Positions 23,746 to 32,703 are shown, counted from the first letter of the stretch. The stretch is 44,556 nt of DNA from CBDUZS01 sp965371785 (GCA_965371785.1 CBDUZS010000016.1:1-44556), one strand, 5' to 3'. Notes: a model not told the origin generated them from the sequence alone. Program-made: numbers and translations.

Positions 23746-24739
23746 GCGATTCATCAGGATGAGCAATTGGCTGAACAACGAACTCGGTGATGTCTCGGGA
23801 TTGACGATGCTTGCTGGTGATGCATCTGACAGGCATTTCTTCAGGTTCGTTTCAAGGGGCGTTTCGCTCGTTATCATGGACAGTGGTAAAACACCTCTCT
23901 GGCCCTGGCTTGACATCCACAGCCTTCTTCTCGAACACGGATTCCAGGTGCCCGGTGTCATTCATTCCAGTGCATCTCAGGGGTATGCGATCCAGGAGGA
24001 TCTCGGAGGCACCAGGCTGTGCGAGATTCCGTACCAGGATTACCGAGCCCGCATAGAGGAGGCTCTGGAAATACTGGAAAGGATGCAGTCCGAGCTGGTC
24101 CGACAGAACTGCGGCAACTCGATTGCCGGCAGGAGGTATTTCACACCGACTTTCTTCATGGCCGAGATGGAGCATACACTCGAGCATCTTTTCTTCAGGC
24201 TTCTCGAGGTTCCCAACGAAGAGCTTCTCGACCTGCAGGATCAGATGAGAGTTCTCTGTCAGGAAGCCTCGGAGATTCCTATCTCATTCTCCCACAGAGA
24301 TTACCACAGCGCAAATCTCATGGTTACTCCAAGGGGGATAGTAATGGTGGACTGGCAGGATGCGAGAATGGGGCCGGTTACTTACGACCTGGTGAGCCTT
24401 CTGAGAGACAGCTACGTGGACATCGGTGAAGCCTGGGAGGTTATTGCCGGAAGGTTCCTGCTCGGTTCGAACGAAGCCACAATGTTCCATGTGGCAAAGA
24501 GTGCCTGCCAGAGAAGTCTCAAGGCTGCGGGTACGTTTGCCTACCAGTACAGAGCCTTCGAGAGGAGAAAGTACCTTGCATACCTGCCTCAGACATTCCG
24601 TTACATGGAGGATTACAGGAGGATATGCCCGGATCTCGATCCTATCGTTGAAAACATATTCAGAATACTCGAGAGTTTCACGGGGGAACTGGACCTGCGA
24701 GGTTTCCGTGAGCTGGATGAACCGGTGATTACGCGTTAA
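23738..24739 (+). CDS. APH-family sugar kinase, AmgK-like
   Basis: A 333-residue aminoglycoside-phosphotransferase-fold kinase. The Brenner motif is SFSHRDYHSANLMV with the catalytic Asp. The metal-binding DWQDARMGPVTYDLVSLL follows. An early LAGDASDRHFFRF resembles the glycine-loop of AmgK kinases. AmgK phosphorylates the anomeric hydroxyl of N-acetylmuramate/GlcNAc for MurU to convert to a UDP-sugar. The pair here has the same gene order reversed in phase (transferase first), with 8-nt overlap, which supports a joint pathway. The GTG start 23738 is preferred to the upstream ATG 23684 inside the transferase, where the protein looks random. Confidence 0.82.
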   Translation: MTERFIRMSNWLNNELGDVSGLTMLAGDASDRHFFRFVSRGVSLVIMDSGKTPLWPWLDIHSLLLEHGFQVPGVIHSSASQGYAIQEDLGGTRLCEIPYQDYRARIEEALEILERMQSELVRQNCGNSIAGRRYFTPTFFMAEMEHTLEHLFFRLLEVPNEELLDLQDQMRVLCQEASEIPISFSHRDYHSANLMVTPRGIVMVDWQDARMGPVTYDLVSLLRDSYVDIGEAWEVIAGRFLLGSNEATMFHVAKSACQRSLKAAGTFAYQYRAFERRKYLAYLPQTFRYMEDYRRICPDLDPIVENIFRILESFTGELDLRGFRELDEPVITR

Positions 24740-24762
24740 AGACGGGAGCGTATCTGACCGAC

Positions 24763-25743
24763 ATGAAAAGAATTCTCACGGGGGACAGACCAACCGGGCC
24801 GCTTCATCTGGGACATTACATCGGATCCCTCCAGAACAGGGTAAAGCTTTCGGACGATTACGATACTTTCATCATCGTTGCAGACGTACAGGCTCTGACA
24901 ACCAATTTCGAGCAGCCTGAGAAGCTTGCGGGGGACGTCCGTCTTGTAACGCTCGATAATCTTGCCGCAGGCCTCGATCCGGATAAAGTGAAGATATTCG
25001 TACAGAGCATGGTCCCCAGTATTGCCGAGTTGACGGTTATTTTTTCGATGTTCGTCACGGTCAGCCGCCTTCGTCACAATCCGACCATCAAGACAGAAGC
25101 AAGGCAGTACGGATACACCGATATGACTTACGGTTTCCTGGGGTATCCCGTAAGCCAGGCCGCTGATATCCTCTTCTGCAGAGCGGATCTCGTTCCGGTA
25201 GGCGAGGATCAGCTCCCCCACATCGAAGCCACGAGGTTTATTTCCAGGAGATTCAACGAGCTTTACAGACATGTCTTTCCGGAACCAGACGCACTCGTCA
25301 GCCAGGTGCCAAGGCTGGTCGGTCTGGATGGAAACGCAAAAATGTCCAAGTCACTTGATAACTGCATATACCTCAACGATTCCCGTGAAGACGTTCAGAA
25401 AAAGGTCATGTCTGCCCTTACCGACACCGCAAGGATACACAAAGATGACCCCGGGCATCCGGAGGTCTGCACGGTGTTTGCCTACCATACCGCCTTCAAC
25501 GGCACAGAAGTTTCTGACATCCGTGACAGGTGCAGGGCGGGCACGATCGGGTGCGTCGCCTGCAAGAAAAGGCTCATGTCCGTTCTCGACGAGCTCCTTG
25601 AACCCATTCGCGAGAGAAGGCTCCTCTTCGAGAAGAACGGCGTTGTCGATGATATTCTCGTGGCCGGCACCGATGCCGCGAAGGTGGAGGGTTCCCGGAC
25701 GATGGAAATGGTCAGGGAAGCGATGAAGATCGATTACTTCTGA
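24763..25743 (+). CDS. trpS: Tryptophan-tRNA ligase
   Basis: A 326-residue class I synthetase of the usual length. The HIGH-like signature is PTGPLHLGHYIGSL, and the KMSKS loop is AKMSKSLDN. The tryptophan-recognition stretch MTYGFLGYPVSQAADIL and VPVGEDQLPHIE are family-typical. ATG start follows GGGAGCG. cysS follows after 20 bp, so the two synthetase genes are likely co-transcribed with the sugar-kinase genes before them. Confidence 0.97.
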   Translation: MKRILTGDRPTGPLHLGHYIGSLQNRVKLSDDYDTFIIVADVQALTTNFEQPEKLAGDVRLVTLDNLAAGLDPDKVKIFVQSMVPSIAELTVIFSMFVTVSRLRHNPTIKTEARQYGYTDMTYGFLGYPVSQAADILFCRADLVPVGEDQLPHIEATRFISRRFNELYRHVFPEPDALVSQVPRLVGLDGNAKMSKSLDNCIYLNDSREDVQKKVMSALTDTARIHKDDPGHPEVCTVFAYHTAFNGTEVSDIRDRCRAGTIGCVACKKRLMSVLDELLEPIRERRLLFEKNGVVDDILVAGTDAAKVEGSRTMEMVREAMKIDYF

Positions 25744-25763
25744 TTAGAAGAAAGAGCGGGAAC

Positions 25764-27191
25764 ATGCTGAAACTGCATAACAGCCTGACCAGGCGGAAAG
25801 AGGAATTCGAACCACTCAACGAATCCTTTGCGGGAGTCTACGTGTGCGGTCCCACCGTGTACGGACACAGCCATCTCGGCCATGGAAAGAGTTACGTATC
25901 ATTCGATGTACTCATCAGATACCTGCGATACAGCGGATTCAGAGTTCGGTACGTTCAGAATCTCACCGACGTAGGTCATCATGTCGACGATCTCGATTAC
26001 GGAGAGGACAAGGTCCAGAAACAGGCTCGAATCGAGAAGCTCGAGCCTATGGAGGTCGCTGAGAAGTACATCAGATCCTTCTTCGAGGATATGGACGCTA
26101 TGGGTCTGCTAAGACCTGACATCTCTCCGCGGGCATCCGGCCACATCCCCGAGCAGATAGCTCTGGTCGAGACCCTTCTCGAGAAGGGGCATGGATACGA
26201 GGTGAACGGAAACGTCTACTTCTCGGTCGAGTCCTTCCCCGGATACGGAAGCCTCTCCGGCAGAAAGATCGATGATCTGGTTTCCGGGGCAAGGGTCGAA
26301 GTCGAGACCGATAAGCGCGATCCAAGAGACTTTGCCCTGTGGAAGGATGCAGGACAGTCCCACATCCTGAGATGGAAGTCTCCGTGGGGATGGGGATATC
26401 CCGGGTGGCATCTCGAATGCTCTGCAATGGCAATGAGGTATCTCGGTGAGACGATCGACATACACTGCGGCGGCCTCGAGAATATCTTTCCCCATCACGA
26501 TTCAGAGATCGCCCAGAGCGAGGCTGCTACGGGGAAACGGTTTGCCAGGTTCTGGCTTCACAACAACATGGTCACGGTCGATGGAAAGAAGATGGGGAAG
26601 AGCCTGGGTAATTACACGCTCCTCAAGGACCTGTTCGAGAAATACGATCCGATGGTGGTGAAACTCTACATCCTGAGAAGTCATTACAGGAGCCCGCTCG
26701 ATTTCTGCGATGAGGGGCTCTCATCGGCCAGAAGCGGTTTCGAGAGACTGGTGTCCTTCAGATCCAGACTCGGCAGTCCATCGGTTTCCGATTCGCCATC
26801 CGATGCCGCTAAAGAGCTTGCCTCCAAGGCTGAATCATCTTTCCTTGCCGCAATGGATGATGATCTCAATACTCCCACCGCTCTTGCGTCACTCTTCGAT
26901 ATGGTCAGAGCCGGCAACTCACTCCTCGACGAGCGGGATGAGCCTGCCGATCGAGCCCTTCTGGCAAGTGTTCTCGATGGACTGGCGGAAGAGATACTCG
27001 GGCTGGAATTCCTGAGCGGTTCAGGAAAAGTTCAACAGGCTGGTCTGTGTGAAGTTATGGCCCATGTCCGGGGGGTACTCAGGCGGAACCGCTTGTTCAG
27101 CGATGCCGATCTCATGCGTAGCGAACTCGAAGAACTGGGTTACATCGTGAAAGATCTTCCAGACGGGGAGAGCGAAGTACATCCAAGATAG
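25764..27191 (+). CDS. cysS: Cysteine-tRNA ligase
   Basis: A 475-residue class I synthetase, normal length. Features are VYVCGPTVYGHSHLGHGKSY with the first zinc Cys and the HIGH motif, NLTDVGHHVDDL, the zinc-site GWHLECSAMA and FPHHDSEIAQSEA, and a KMGKS loop (GKKMGKSLGN) in place of KMSKS, a known variant. It is the last plus-strand gene before the convergent rpsT, with only 8 bp between the stops. No clear terminator is visible there. Confidence 0.97.
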   Translation: MLKLHNSLTRRKEEFEPLNESFAGVYVCGPTVYGHSHLGHGKSYVSFDVLIRYLRYSGFRVRYVQNLTDVGHHVDDLDYGEDKVQKQARIEKLEPMEVAEKYIRSFFEDMDAMGLLRPDISPRASGHIPEQIALVETLLEKGHGYEVNGNVYFSVESFPGYGSLSGRKIDDLVSGARVEVETDKRDPRDFALWKDAGQSHILRWKSPWGWGYPGWHLECSAMAMRYLGETIDIHCGGLENIFPHHDSEIAQSEAATGKRFARFWLHNNMVTVDGKKMGKSLGNYTLLKDLFEKYDPMVVKLYILRSHYRSPLDFCDEGLSSARSGFERLVSFRSRLGSPSVSDSPSDAAKELASKAESSFLAAMDDDLNTPTALASLFDMVRAGNSLLDERDEPADRALLASVLDGLAEEILGLEFLSGSGKVQQAGLCEVMAHVRGVLRRNRLFSDADLMRSELEELGYIVKDLPDGESEVHPR

Positions 27192-27199
27192 GTAACTTA

Positions 27200-27439
27200 T
27201 TACGTGCTAGAGATGTTCCTTTTCAACCGTTTGGCCTTGTTCGGATGGAGAAGGCGTGTTCTTCCGGCCTTGTCAAGGAGACTCTGAGCCTTTCTCCAGG
27301 CCTTTTCTCTTTCTTCGGGTGTCGAGGCTTCCCGGACGTTGCGGATGGCTGTCCGAAGGCGGTTCATCTTCGAGCGGTTTCTGGCCTTCCTCAGCGCGTC
27401 GGTCCGGTTGCGCTTCATCGACTGTCTGCTCCTTGCCAA
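27200..27439 (-). CDS. rpsT: 30S ribosomal protein S20
   Basis: A 79-residue, lysine/arginine-rich protein (MARSRQSMKRNRTDALRKAR) with the S20 patterns KMNRLRTAIRNVR and LLDKAGRTRLLHPNKAKRLK. It binds the 5' domain of 16S rRNA. The start codon is TTG (27437-27439 on the minus strand) with AAAGGAG nine bases before it. The non-ATG start is interesting because E. coli rpsT also starts with UUG, linked to feedback control. Upstream on the minus strand lies TATACT (27463-27468 complement), a possible -10. Confidence 0.96.
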   Translation of the reverse strand: MARSRQSMKRNRTDALRKARNRSKMNRLRTAIRNVREASTPEEREKAWRKAQSLLDKAGRTRLLHPNKAKRLKRNISST

Positions 27440-27554
27440 GAGGGAGCTCCTTTCGCAGTATTAGTATAGTTCGTACAGACGTTGTAAATCATTATCACAG
27501 CGAAGAGCGAAACTAGTTACTCCGTTGCGATAAGTCAATTGTGGAGGAGTGATC

Positions 27555-29021
27555 ATGAGATCATGTGTAGTGCTTGCCGTACTGCTCCTTTCAGCCGGAA
27601 CACTGCAGGCGGACAGGCTCGTCAGGCTTCAGGGCCTGACGGATTGCAGTATCCAGTCGCTTCTCGAAGAAGGTTACGATATCGCGAACGCCAGCCCTGC
27701 AGAAGACTACGTTGATATCATGATCAGCGAGAGGGATATTCACACGCTCGACGGAAAGGCCGAAGTCATCAGACTCCTGCCGCTCGAGTGGAGCCAGCTC
27801 CTCCCGGAGAATACCGATAATGCCGGCTACTACTACAGCCCCGAGGAGAACTGGGCCTTCTGGTGCGGTCAGGCTTCAGCCCACTCCGACCTGGTGGACA
27901 CTCCGGTGACCATTGGGCAGTCATTCGAGAACCGGGACATATACATGATCAGGATGACCAGTTCGGCCGGACCTCCTTCAAAACCTGCAATCCTTTTCAC
28001 GTCGCTCACGCATGCACGGGAACCCGGAGGCAACTCGGTGCTGATCGATTGGTCGATGTGGCTTGCGGACGAGTACGGAAACGATACAATGGCTACCTTC
28101 ATCCTGGACAACGCCCAGATATTGTTCGTCCCCATCGTAAATCCTGACGGCTACGTTTACAACATGCCCGGTGGCGGGATGCAGCGGAAGAACATGAACT
28201 TCACGGTTCCCGTGGCTTCGGACGGTATCGATCTCAACCGCAACTACGGCTACATGTGGGGTTATGACAACGTAGGATCCAGTCCAGATCCATACGCGTA
28301 CAATTACCGTGGATCAGCCCCGTTCTCGGAGCCCGAGACCCAGGTGATGAGGGATTTCCACAACGGTACGGATCCAATCGGCATCATGAACTACCATACC
28401 TATGGTGAATACCTTCTGAACCCCTGGGGTTACACGAGCACAGTCTGTCCGGACGATGCAACCTATCAGGCATGGGGCGCCCAGATGACTTCACAGAACG
28501 GCTACGCCCACGGGAGCTGCTACCAGTGTCTGGGCTACTTTGCCAACGGTGACGCCAGCGACTGGGCTTACGGCGATACCAGTCATGACTTCTGCATGGG
28601 ATTTTCTCCCGAGGTTGGCAACAGTTTCTGGGGCGGCCAGAACGACAGCACAATAATCGCAGGTGATTGCGAAGACTGCCGTTTCATGAACAAGCTCTTC
28701 TGTATGTTCCTCCTGGAAACGGTTGGGGTCTCCGCTGAAGCCGATCTGGGGATTGCAGGCGACTTCAGTATCACGAGTGTCAGCCCCAATCCGGTCACGA
28801 CCAGTCTGAACATCTCAATTGATGTGTGTGGTGAACCTGTCGATGTAAGTGTCTTCGATCTCACGGGCCGCAGAGTTGCGTCCCTTGATGCATCAGGAGT
28901 TTCACCGGGAGCCGGTGTCCTCAGCTGGAGTGCACCCGGTGATGTGCCGAACGGAGTCTACATCGTCAGGGCGGTATCTGGAGATAAAGTTTCGCAGGCA
29001 AGGTTCACACTTCTGAGGTAA
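27555..29021 (+). CDS. Secreted M14 family zinc carboxypeptidase with sorting-type C-terminus
   Basis: A 488-residue protein with a standard signal peptide (MRSCVVLAVLLLSAGTLQA). The M14 domain spans about 85-390: zinc ligands His153 and Glu156 in THAREPGG, His281 in NYHTYGE and catalytic Glu353 in FSPEVGNS. VNPDGYVYN and DLNRNYGYMWG are strong family motifs. The last 80 residues carry the FlgD/type-A-sorting pattern (SVSPNPVTTSLNISI, VFDLTGRRVAS, VPNGVYIVRAVSG, FTLLR end). It would trim C-terminal residues of peptides outside the cell. ATG 27555 sits six bases after GTGGAGGAG; the GTG at 27549 overlaps that site. rpsT is divergent from it. Confidence 0.92.
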   Translation: MRSCVVLAVLLLSAGTLQADRLVRLQGLTDCSIQSLLEEGYDIANASPAEDYVDIMISERDIHTLDGKAEVIRLLPLEWSQLLPENTDNAGYYYSPEENWAFWCGQASAHSDLVDTPVTIGQSFENRDIYMIRMTSSAGPPSKPAILFTSLTHAREPGGNSVLIDWSMWLADEYGNDTMATFILDNAQILFVPIVNPDGYVYNMPGGGMQRKNMNFTVPVASDGIDLNRNYGYMWGYDNVGSSPDPYAYNYRGSAPFSEPETQVMRDFHNGTDPIGIMNYHTYGEYLLNPWGYTSTVCPDDATYQAWGAQMTSQNGYAHGSCYQCLGYFANGDASDWAYGDTSHDFCMGFSPEVGNSFWGGQNDSTIIAGDCEDCRFMNKLFCMFLLETVGVSAEADLGIAGDFSITSVSPNPVTTSLNISIDVCGEPVDVSVFDLTGRRVASLDASGVSPGAGVLSWSAPGDVPNGVYIVRAVSGDKVSQARFTLLR

Positions 29022-29024
29022 TAA

Positions 29025-29747
29025 ATGACTGAACCTTCTGCCGACAATTACTACAGCATTCTCGGTGTGGCCAGCGACGCCACCGACGAGGAGATAGAAA
29101 CCGCCTACTTCGACCTTGCCCGGACACTCCACCCTGACGTTGCCGGCGGGGGCAGTGAAGCTTCCGACCACTTCATGAAGATAAATGAAGCGTTCCAGAC
29201 ACTGAGCGACCCCGAGTTTCGCAGGGAGTACGATGAATCTCTTGCCACTCCCGGGGGCGTAGTCGCCGGTTCCGAAGGCGCGGTTGCCACAGACGTCAGC
29301 GATGAGCGTGGCGGCATGCAGGCGATGAGCAAGACCCTCAAGCGTGCCGTAAGAACCGCTGAAAGACTGATCAGGGAGGGTGATTTCTGGCATGCCACGG
29401 AACTGCTGTCCAGGCTGCTCAATGATTACGATAGGCAGCCCTCGCTCAGGAGGACACTCGCAAAGGCCGCCGAGGGCCGCCAGAGGTACAGGGAGGCCGC
29501 GGAGCATCTTAAAGTTGCCTGTGAAGTAGAGTATTTCAATGCCGACAACCATGCCGCACTGGGCAGGATGTACATGAAAGGGCGGCAGTGGTCCCGGGCA
29601 ATGGATTGCTTCAGGGATGCGCTCTCCTGGAACGACGAGCACAAGGGTGCGAGAGAAGGTATCGAGGCGATTGAAACCGAGCTCAACAAGGGAAAATCCT
29701 TCTTCAGGAAACTGCCTGGCCTCATCCGGGGAAAGCTGAAGACATGA
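29025..29747 (+). CDS. DnaJ-domain protein with TPR-like C-terminus
   Basis: A 240-residue protein 3 bp after the peptidase stop. The J domain spans residues 8-70 (YYSILGVASDATDEEIETAY, LHPDV holding the HPD motif, then FQTLSDPEFRREYDE). A Gly/Ala-rich linker follows, then helices at about 105-225 with TPR-type patterns (AERLIREGDFWHATELLSRLL, AAEHLKVACEVEYFNADNHAALGRMYM). It lacks the zinc-finger domain of true DnaJ. It is a DnaK co-chaperone for some specific substrate class. Its stop overlaps the MerR gene (ATGA). Confidence 0.92.
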   Translation: MTEPSADNYYSILGVASDATDEEIETAYFDLARTLHPDVAGGGSEASDHFMKINEAFQTLSDPEFRREYDESLATPGGVVAGSEGAVATDVSDERGGMQAMSKTLKRAVRTAERLIREGDFWHATELLSRLLNDYDRQPSLRRTLAKAAEGRQRYREAAEHLKVACEVEYFNADNHAALGRMYMKGRQWSRAMDCFRDALSWNDEHKGAREGIEAIETELNKGKSFFRKLPGLIRGKLKT

Positions 29748-30130
29748 CCGAAGGTGAAAGGCTCTACTACTCCATCAGCGAGGTCTGTCAGATGACGGGG
29801 CTGAAACCTCATGTGCTCCGGTACTGGGAGACTGCATTCCCGATGCTCAAACCTGGCAAGAATCAGGCCGGCAACAGGATCTATCGCCCTAAGGATGTCG
29901 AGCTTATCAAGCTTATCAAGAAGCTCCTCTACGACGAGCGATTCACGGTTGACGGTGCACGGCAGAAGCTCGATGAAATGAAGAACGGAACCAGCCAGAT
30001 GGAGCTAGAACTCGAGAACAAGACATCAACTTCAGGTGTTCTAACCGAGTTATGCGAGGAATTGCAGGATATCATCCGAATCCTCGGCAGCGATCCCATG
30101 GCGGTTGACGATTCAGAGAGTACCGTATAA
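29744..30130 (+). CDS. MerR-family transcriptional regulator
   Basis: A 128-residue protein. The MerR helix-turn-helix is ISEVCQMTGLKPHVLRYWE followed by AGNRIYRPKDVELI and LLYDERFTVDGARQKL. The C-terminal 40 residues form a short coiled helix (ELCEELQDIIRIL) for dimer formation. There is no cysteine metal site. Overlap with the DnaJ-like gene suggests it could regulate that gene, in analogy to HspR next to dnaJ, but this is inference. The stop is 13 bp before tRNA-Pro. Confidence 0.9.
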   Translation: MTEGERLYYSISEVCQMTGLKPHVLRYWETAFPMLKPGKNQAGNRIYRPKDVELIKLIKKLLYDERFTVDGARQKLDEMKNGTSQMELELENKTSTSGVLTELCEELQDIIRILGSDPMAVDDSESTV

Positions 30131-30143
30131 AATTGGCTCCGGT

Positions 30144-30220
30144 CGGGGCGTGGCGCAGCCCGGTAGCGCACTTGAATGGGGTTCAAGTGGTCGCTGGTTC
30201 GAATCCAGTCGCCCCGACCA
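30144..30220 (+). tRNA. tRNA-Pro (anticodon GGG)
   Basis: A 77-nt cloverleaf. Acceptor CGGGGCG/CGCCCCG, D arm GCGC..GCGC, anticodon stem CTTGA/TCAAG with loop ATGGGGT (GGG), T loop TTCGAAT, encoded CCA. It lies between the MerR gene and the first PCMT gene. Confidence 0.93.
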
Positions 30221-30272
30221 GCTTCTATGCGACAATGTTGCCATTCGGCCTGGTCCGGGGTGTGTAGGGGGC

Positions 30273-30923
30273 ATGCAGGATTTCTCCAGACCCCGTGAAG
30301 AGATGGTCGAAAGGCTTTCAACAACGTATCCCGATGCGTCCAGCATTGTGCTGGAAGCCATGTCACAGGTTCCAAGGCACGTATTCACCGAGAGGGGATT
30401 CTGGCACATGGCTTACTGCGACTGCAGCCTGCCGATCGGTCATGGTCAGACTCTGAGTCAGCCCGCCACCGTGCTGAGGGCTCTGTCAGCACTGGAGCTG
30501 TCACCGGGAGACGTACTGCTGGAGATCGGGAGTGGAAGCGGATACCTGGCTGCGGTTGCCTCGAAGATCTGCAGAAAGGTCTACGGCATCGAGAGGATTC
30601 TGGCCATGGTTCACTCATCGCGGAAACGGCTTGGTTCTCTGTCTCTGCACGGTGTGAGAATCGGGTGGGGAGACGGAAGCCACGGCTGGCCGGAGCATGC
30701 GCCGTTCAACTCCATTCTCTACAGCGCCTGCGGATCCTCGCTCTCGAAAGACATCCCGCGTCAGCTCGTGCCGGGAGGAAGGGTTGCAGCGCCCATAGGG
30801 GAGGGAGACGAGCAGGAGTTCATGGTCTGGACCCTCGACAACGGTGAACTACGGCAGGGCGGAACTCTCTTCAACTGCAGTTTCGTGCCGCTCGTTTCCA
30901 GCGGGGCGGACACTCTTGGGTGA
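30273..30923 (+). CDS. pcm: Protein-L-isoaspartate O-methyltransferase (first of two)
   Basis: A 216-residue SAM-dependent methyltransferase that repairs isoaspartyl residues. The signature GHGQTLSQPATVLRAL (family: GxGQTISxP) and SAM motif I LEIGSGSGYLAAVAS are clear, with GGRVAAPIG near the end. I use ATG 30273 behind GTAGGGGG; the longer frame from 30105 would run through tRNA-Pro. A second gene of the same length lies at 35142, with only partial similarity. It overlaps the next gene by 8 nt. Confidence 0.9.
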   Translation: MQDFSRPREEMVERLSTTYPDASSIVLEAMSQVPRHVFTERGFWHMAYCDCSLPIGHGQTLSQPATVLRALSALELSPGDVLLEIGSGSGYLAAVASKICRKVYGIERILAMVHSSRKRLGSLSLHGVRIGWGDGSHGWPEHAPFNSILYSACGSSLSKDIPRQLVPGGRVAAPIGEGDEQEFMVWTLDNGELRQGGTLFNCSFVPLVSSGADTLG

Positions 30924-31428
30924 ATCGATCGGCAACGAAATACTGAACTGTCTCTCAGGCATTCCTGCAGAGGTTCAGATGATGCTGCTGTCAGCGCTCC
31001 CGCTCACCGAACTCCGGGCCAGTATTCCGATTGCCTATGGAGTATGGGCGTGGCCCTGGTGGAAGATCTACATCCTCGCAGTTGTCGGCAACATGCTTCC
31101 GGTTCCATTCATTCTCCTGTTTCTAGAGCCCGTAAGCCGCTTCCTGAGCCGTTGGAAGTTCTTCGAGCGTTTCTTCGAGAAACTGTTCGAGAGGGCCACG
31201 AGAAGAGCGGGGTCAAAGATCGAGAAGTACAGTACTCTCGGACTTACTCTGTTCGTTGCGATCCCTCTTCCCGTAACGGGAGCATGGACCGGAAGCCTGG
31301 CAGCCTTCCTCTTCGGTATTCCCAAACGGAAGGCCATTCCAGCAATTGCTCTGGGTGTGATGATCGCAGGCGGTGTTATCACTCTGATCATGAACGGTGT
31401 ACTCGCCGGTCTCGAATTCCTTCTCTGA
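30916..31428 (+). CDS. Small multidrug-export-type membrane protein (PF06695/COG2426)
   Basis: A 170-residue hydrophobic protein with four to five helices. ALPLTELRASIPIAYGV and the central VAIPLPVTGAWTGSLAAFLFG are typical of the Sm_multidrug_ex family, which resembles SNARE-associated/DedA-like membrane proteins. The start chosen is TTG 30916, in frame and overlapping the PCMT stop; ATG 30979 is an alternative that would lose about 20 residues. The transported substrate is unknown. It is followed by a 55-bp gap before the second tRNA-Pro. Confidence 0.8.
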   Translation: MGESIGNEILNCLSGIPAEVQMMLLSALPLTELRASIPIAYGVWAWPWWKIYILAVVGNMLPVPFILLFLEPVSRFLSRWKFFERFFEKLFERATRRAGSKIEKYSTLGLTLFVAIPLPVTGAWTGSLAAFLFGIPKRKAIPAIALGVMIAGGVITLIMNGVLAGLEFLL

Positions 31429-31483
31429 GAGTGTAAAACCTTGTTCGGACTGTCCTTTGTTCTTAGATTCACGCGTCATGGGT

Positions 31484-31561
<78 letters not shown>

Positions 31562-31596
31562 GCTTCTGCTTCTCGAACAGATTTGCGGTGGTCTTC

Positions 31597-32061
31597 ATGC
31601 AGCATCTGATCAGCGTCATCGGTGCAGGTTCTGCCGATGACGATACTCTGAAATCAGCTTTCTCACTCGGTGTACTCCTGGCAGAATCCGGCTTTACCGT
31701 ACTCTGTGGAGGCGGCGGAGGGATCATGGAGGCCGTGTGCCGGGGCGCTGTGTCCGTCGGTGGAACCACGGTGGGGATACTCCCGGGTGAGAATTCCTCC
31801 AGCGCGAATCCTTTTGTCGATGTAGCCATTCCCACCGGGCTCGGATCCGCCCGCAACAGGATCGTTGCCCTTTCAGGGGAGGCCGTCGTAGCAATTGGCG
31901 GAAGGTACGGCACTCTGTCTGAAATCGCATTCGCACTCGATGCCGGTAAACCGGTGTGCAGCCTGGGAGGGTGGTCGGAAATCATGGGAGTGGTTCCCGT
32001 AAACTCCCCGGAGGAGGCACTTTCTTTTGTAAAGAGCATGATACGGGGGGAAGACCGATGA
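31597..32061 (+). CDS. TIGR00725/LOG-type (SLOG) Rossmann protein
   Basis: A 154-residue protein. It opens with LISVIGAG, then GFTVLCGGGGGIMEAVCRGA and GGTTVGILPG, and has AIGGRYGTLSEIAFAL, the glycine-rich PGG-GT-E pattern of lysine-decarboxylase-like/SLOG folds that bind nucleotides. True LOG enzymes release cytokinin-like bases from nucleotide monophosphates. The neighbouring adenine phosphoribosyltransferase (ATGA overlap) uses adenine, so a link through adenine salvage is possible but inferred. ATG 31597 follows GCGGTGG. Confidence 0.87.
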   Translation: MQHLISVIGAGSADDDTLKSAFSLGVLLAESGFTVLCGGGGGIMEAVCRGAVSVGGTTVGILPGENSSSANPFVDVAIPTGLGSARNRIVALSGEAVVAIGGRYGTLSEIAFALDAGKPVCSLGGWSEIMGVVPVNSPEEALSFVKSMIRGEDR

Positions 32062-32594
32062 TCAGTGTTGCCGATCTCGAGAAACTGATACGGAATGTGG
32101 TAGATTTTCCTGTAAAAGGGGTTGTCTTCAAAGACATCACCACTCTCCTCACACACCCGGGCGCTCTGTCGAGCACGGTTACGCACCTCGAGGAAGCGGT
32201 GAGCGGTATTGAATTCGATGCGATTGCCTCCATCGAATCCAGAGGCTTCGTCTTCGGTGCAGTGATGGCTTCAGGTCTGGATATCCCACTGGTGCTGGTC
32301 AGAAAACCCGGGAAGCTGCCTGCCGATACGATCAGCGAGGATTACGCTCTCGAATACGGCACGAATACCGTCGAGATGCACAGGAATTCACTCCCCTCCG
32401 GTTCCAGGGTTCTCGTAGTGGACGATCTGCTGGCCACCGGCGGCTCGGCAATGGCAACCGCAAAACTCGTTGAGATGGATGGATGCCGCATAGCAGGCAC
32501 TGCTTTCGTGATCAACCTCGAATTCCTGGGGGGAAGACAACGGCTTGTTGATGCAGGATATCCCGTACGGTATCTGATCGACGTAACATCTTGA
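32058..32594 (+). CDS. apt: Adenine phosphoribosyltransferase
   Basis: A 178-residue enzyme converting adenine and PRPP to AMP. It begins with DLEKLIRNVVDFPVKGVVFKDITTLL, typical of Apt. IASIESRGFVFGA and LVRKPGKLPADTI follow, and the PRPP loop is VLVVDDLLATGGSA. ATG 32058 overlaps the upstream stop; the longer frame from 31956 lies inside the SLOG gene. Confidence 0.96.
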   Translation: MISVADLEKLIRNVVDFPVKGVVFKDITTLLTHPGALSSTVTHLEEAVSGIEFDAIASIESRGFVFGAVMASGLDIPLVLVRKPGKLPADTISEDYALEYGTNTVEMHRNSLPSGSRVLVVDDLLATGGSAMATAKLVEMDGCRIAGTAFVINLEFLGGRQRLVDAGYPVRYLIDVTS

Positions 32595-32607
32595 GTACGA
32601 TGAATCT

Positions 32608-32637
32608 TTGACCTATTCAGGTATCGGATGCTATAAT
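32608..32637 (+). promoter_or_regulatory. Strong sigma70-like promoter for the lipoprotein gene
   Basis: TTGACC (32608-32613) and a perfect TATAAT (32632-32637), spaced 18 bp, about 60 bp before the chosen start. It is the best promoter match in the window and agrees with a well-expressed surface protein. Confidence 0.75.
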
Positions 32638-32703
32638 ACAACGTTACGTCTACTCTTCTAATAGCAGGTTTATTAGTGGTATACACTTATGAAAGGATGT
32701 AGT

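Noticed and set aside
27440..27548. rpsT promoter on the minus strand
   Set aside because: TATACT is an acceptable -10, but the only TTTACA is 14 bp away, so no convincing promoter can be listed.
30105..30272. N-terminal extension of the first PCMT to 30105
   Set aside because: The extension is a translation of the MerR end and of tRNA-Pro; a better start with a ribosome-binding site exists at 30273.
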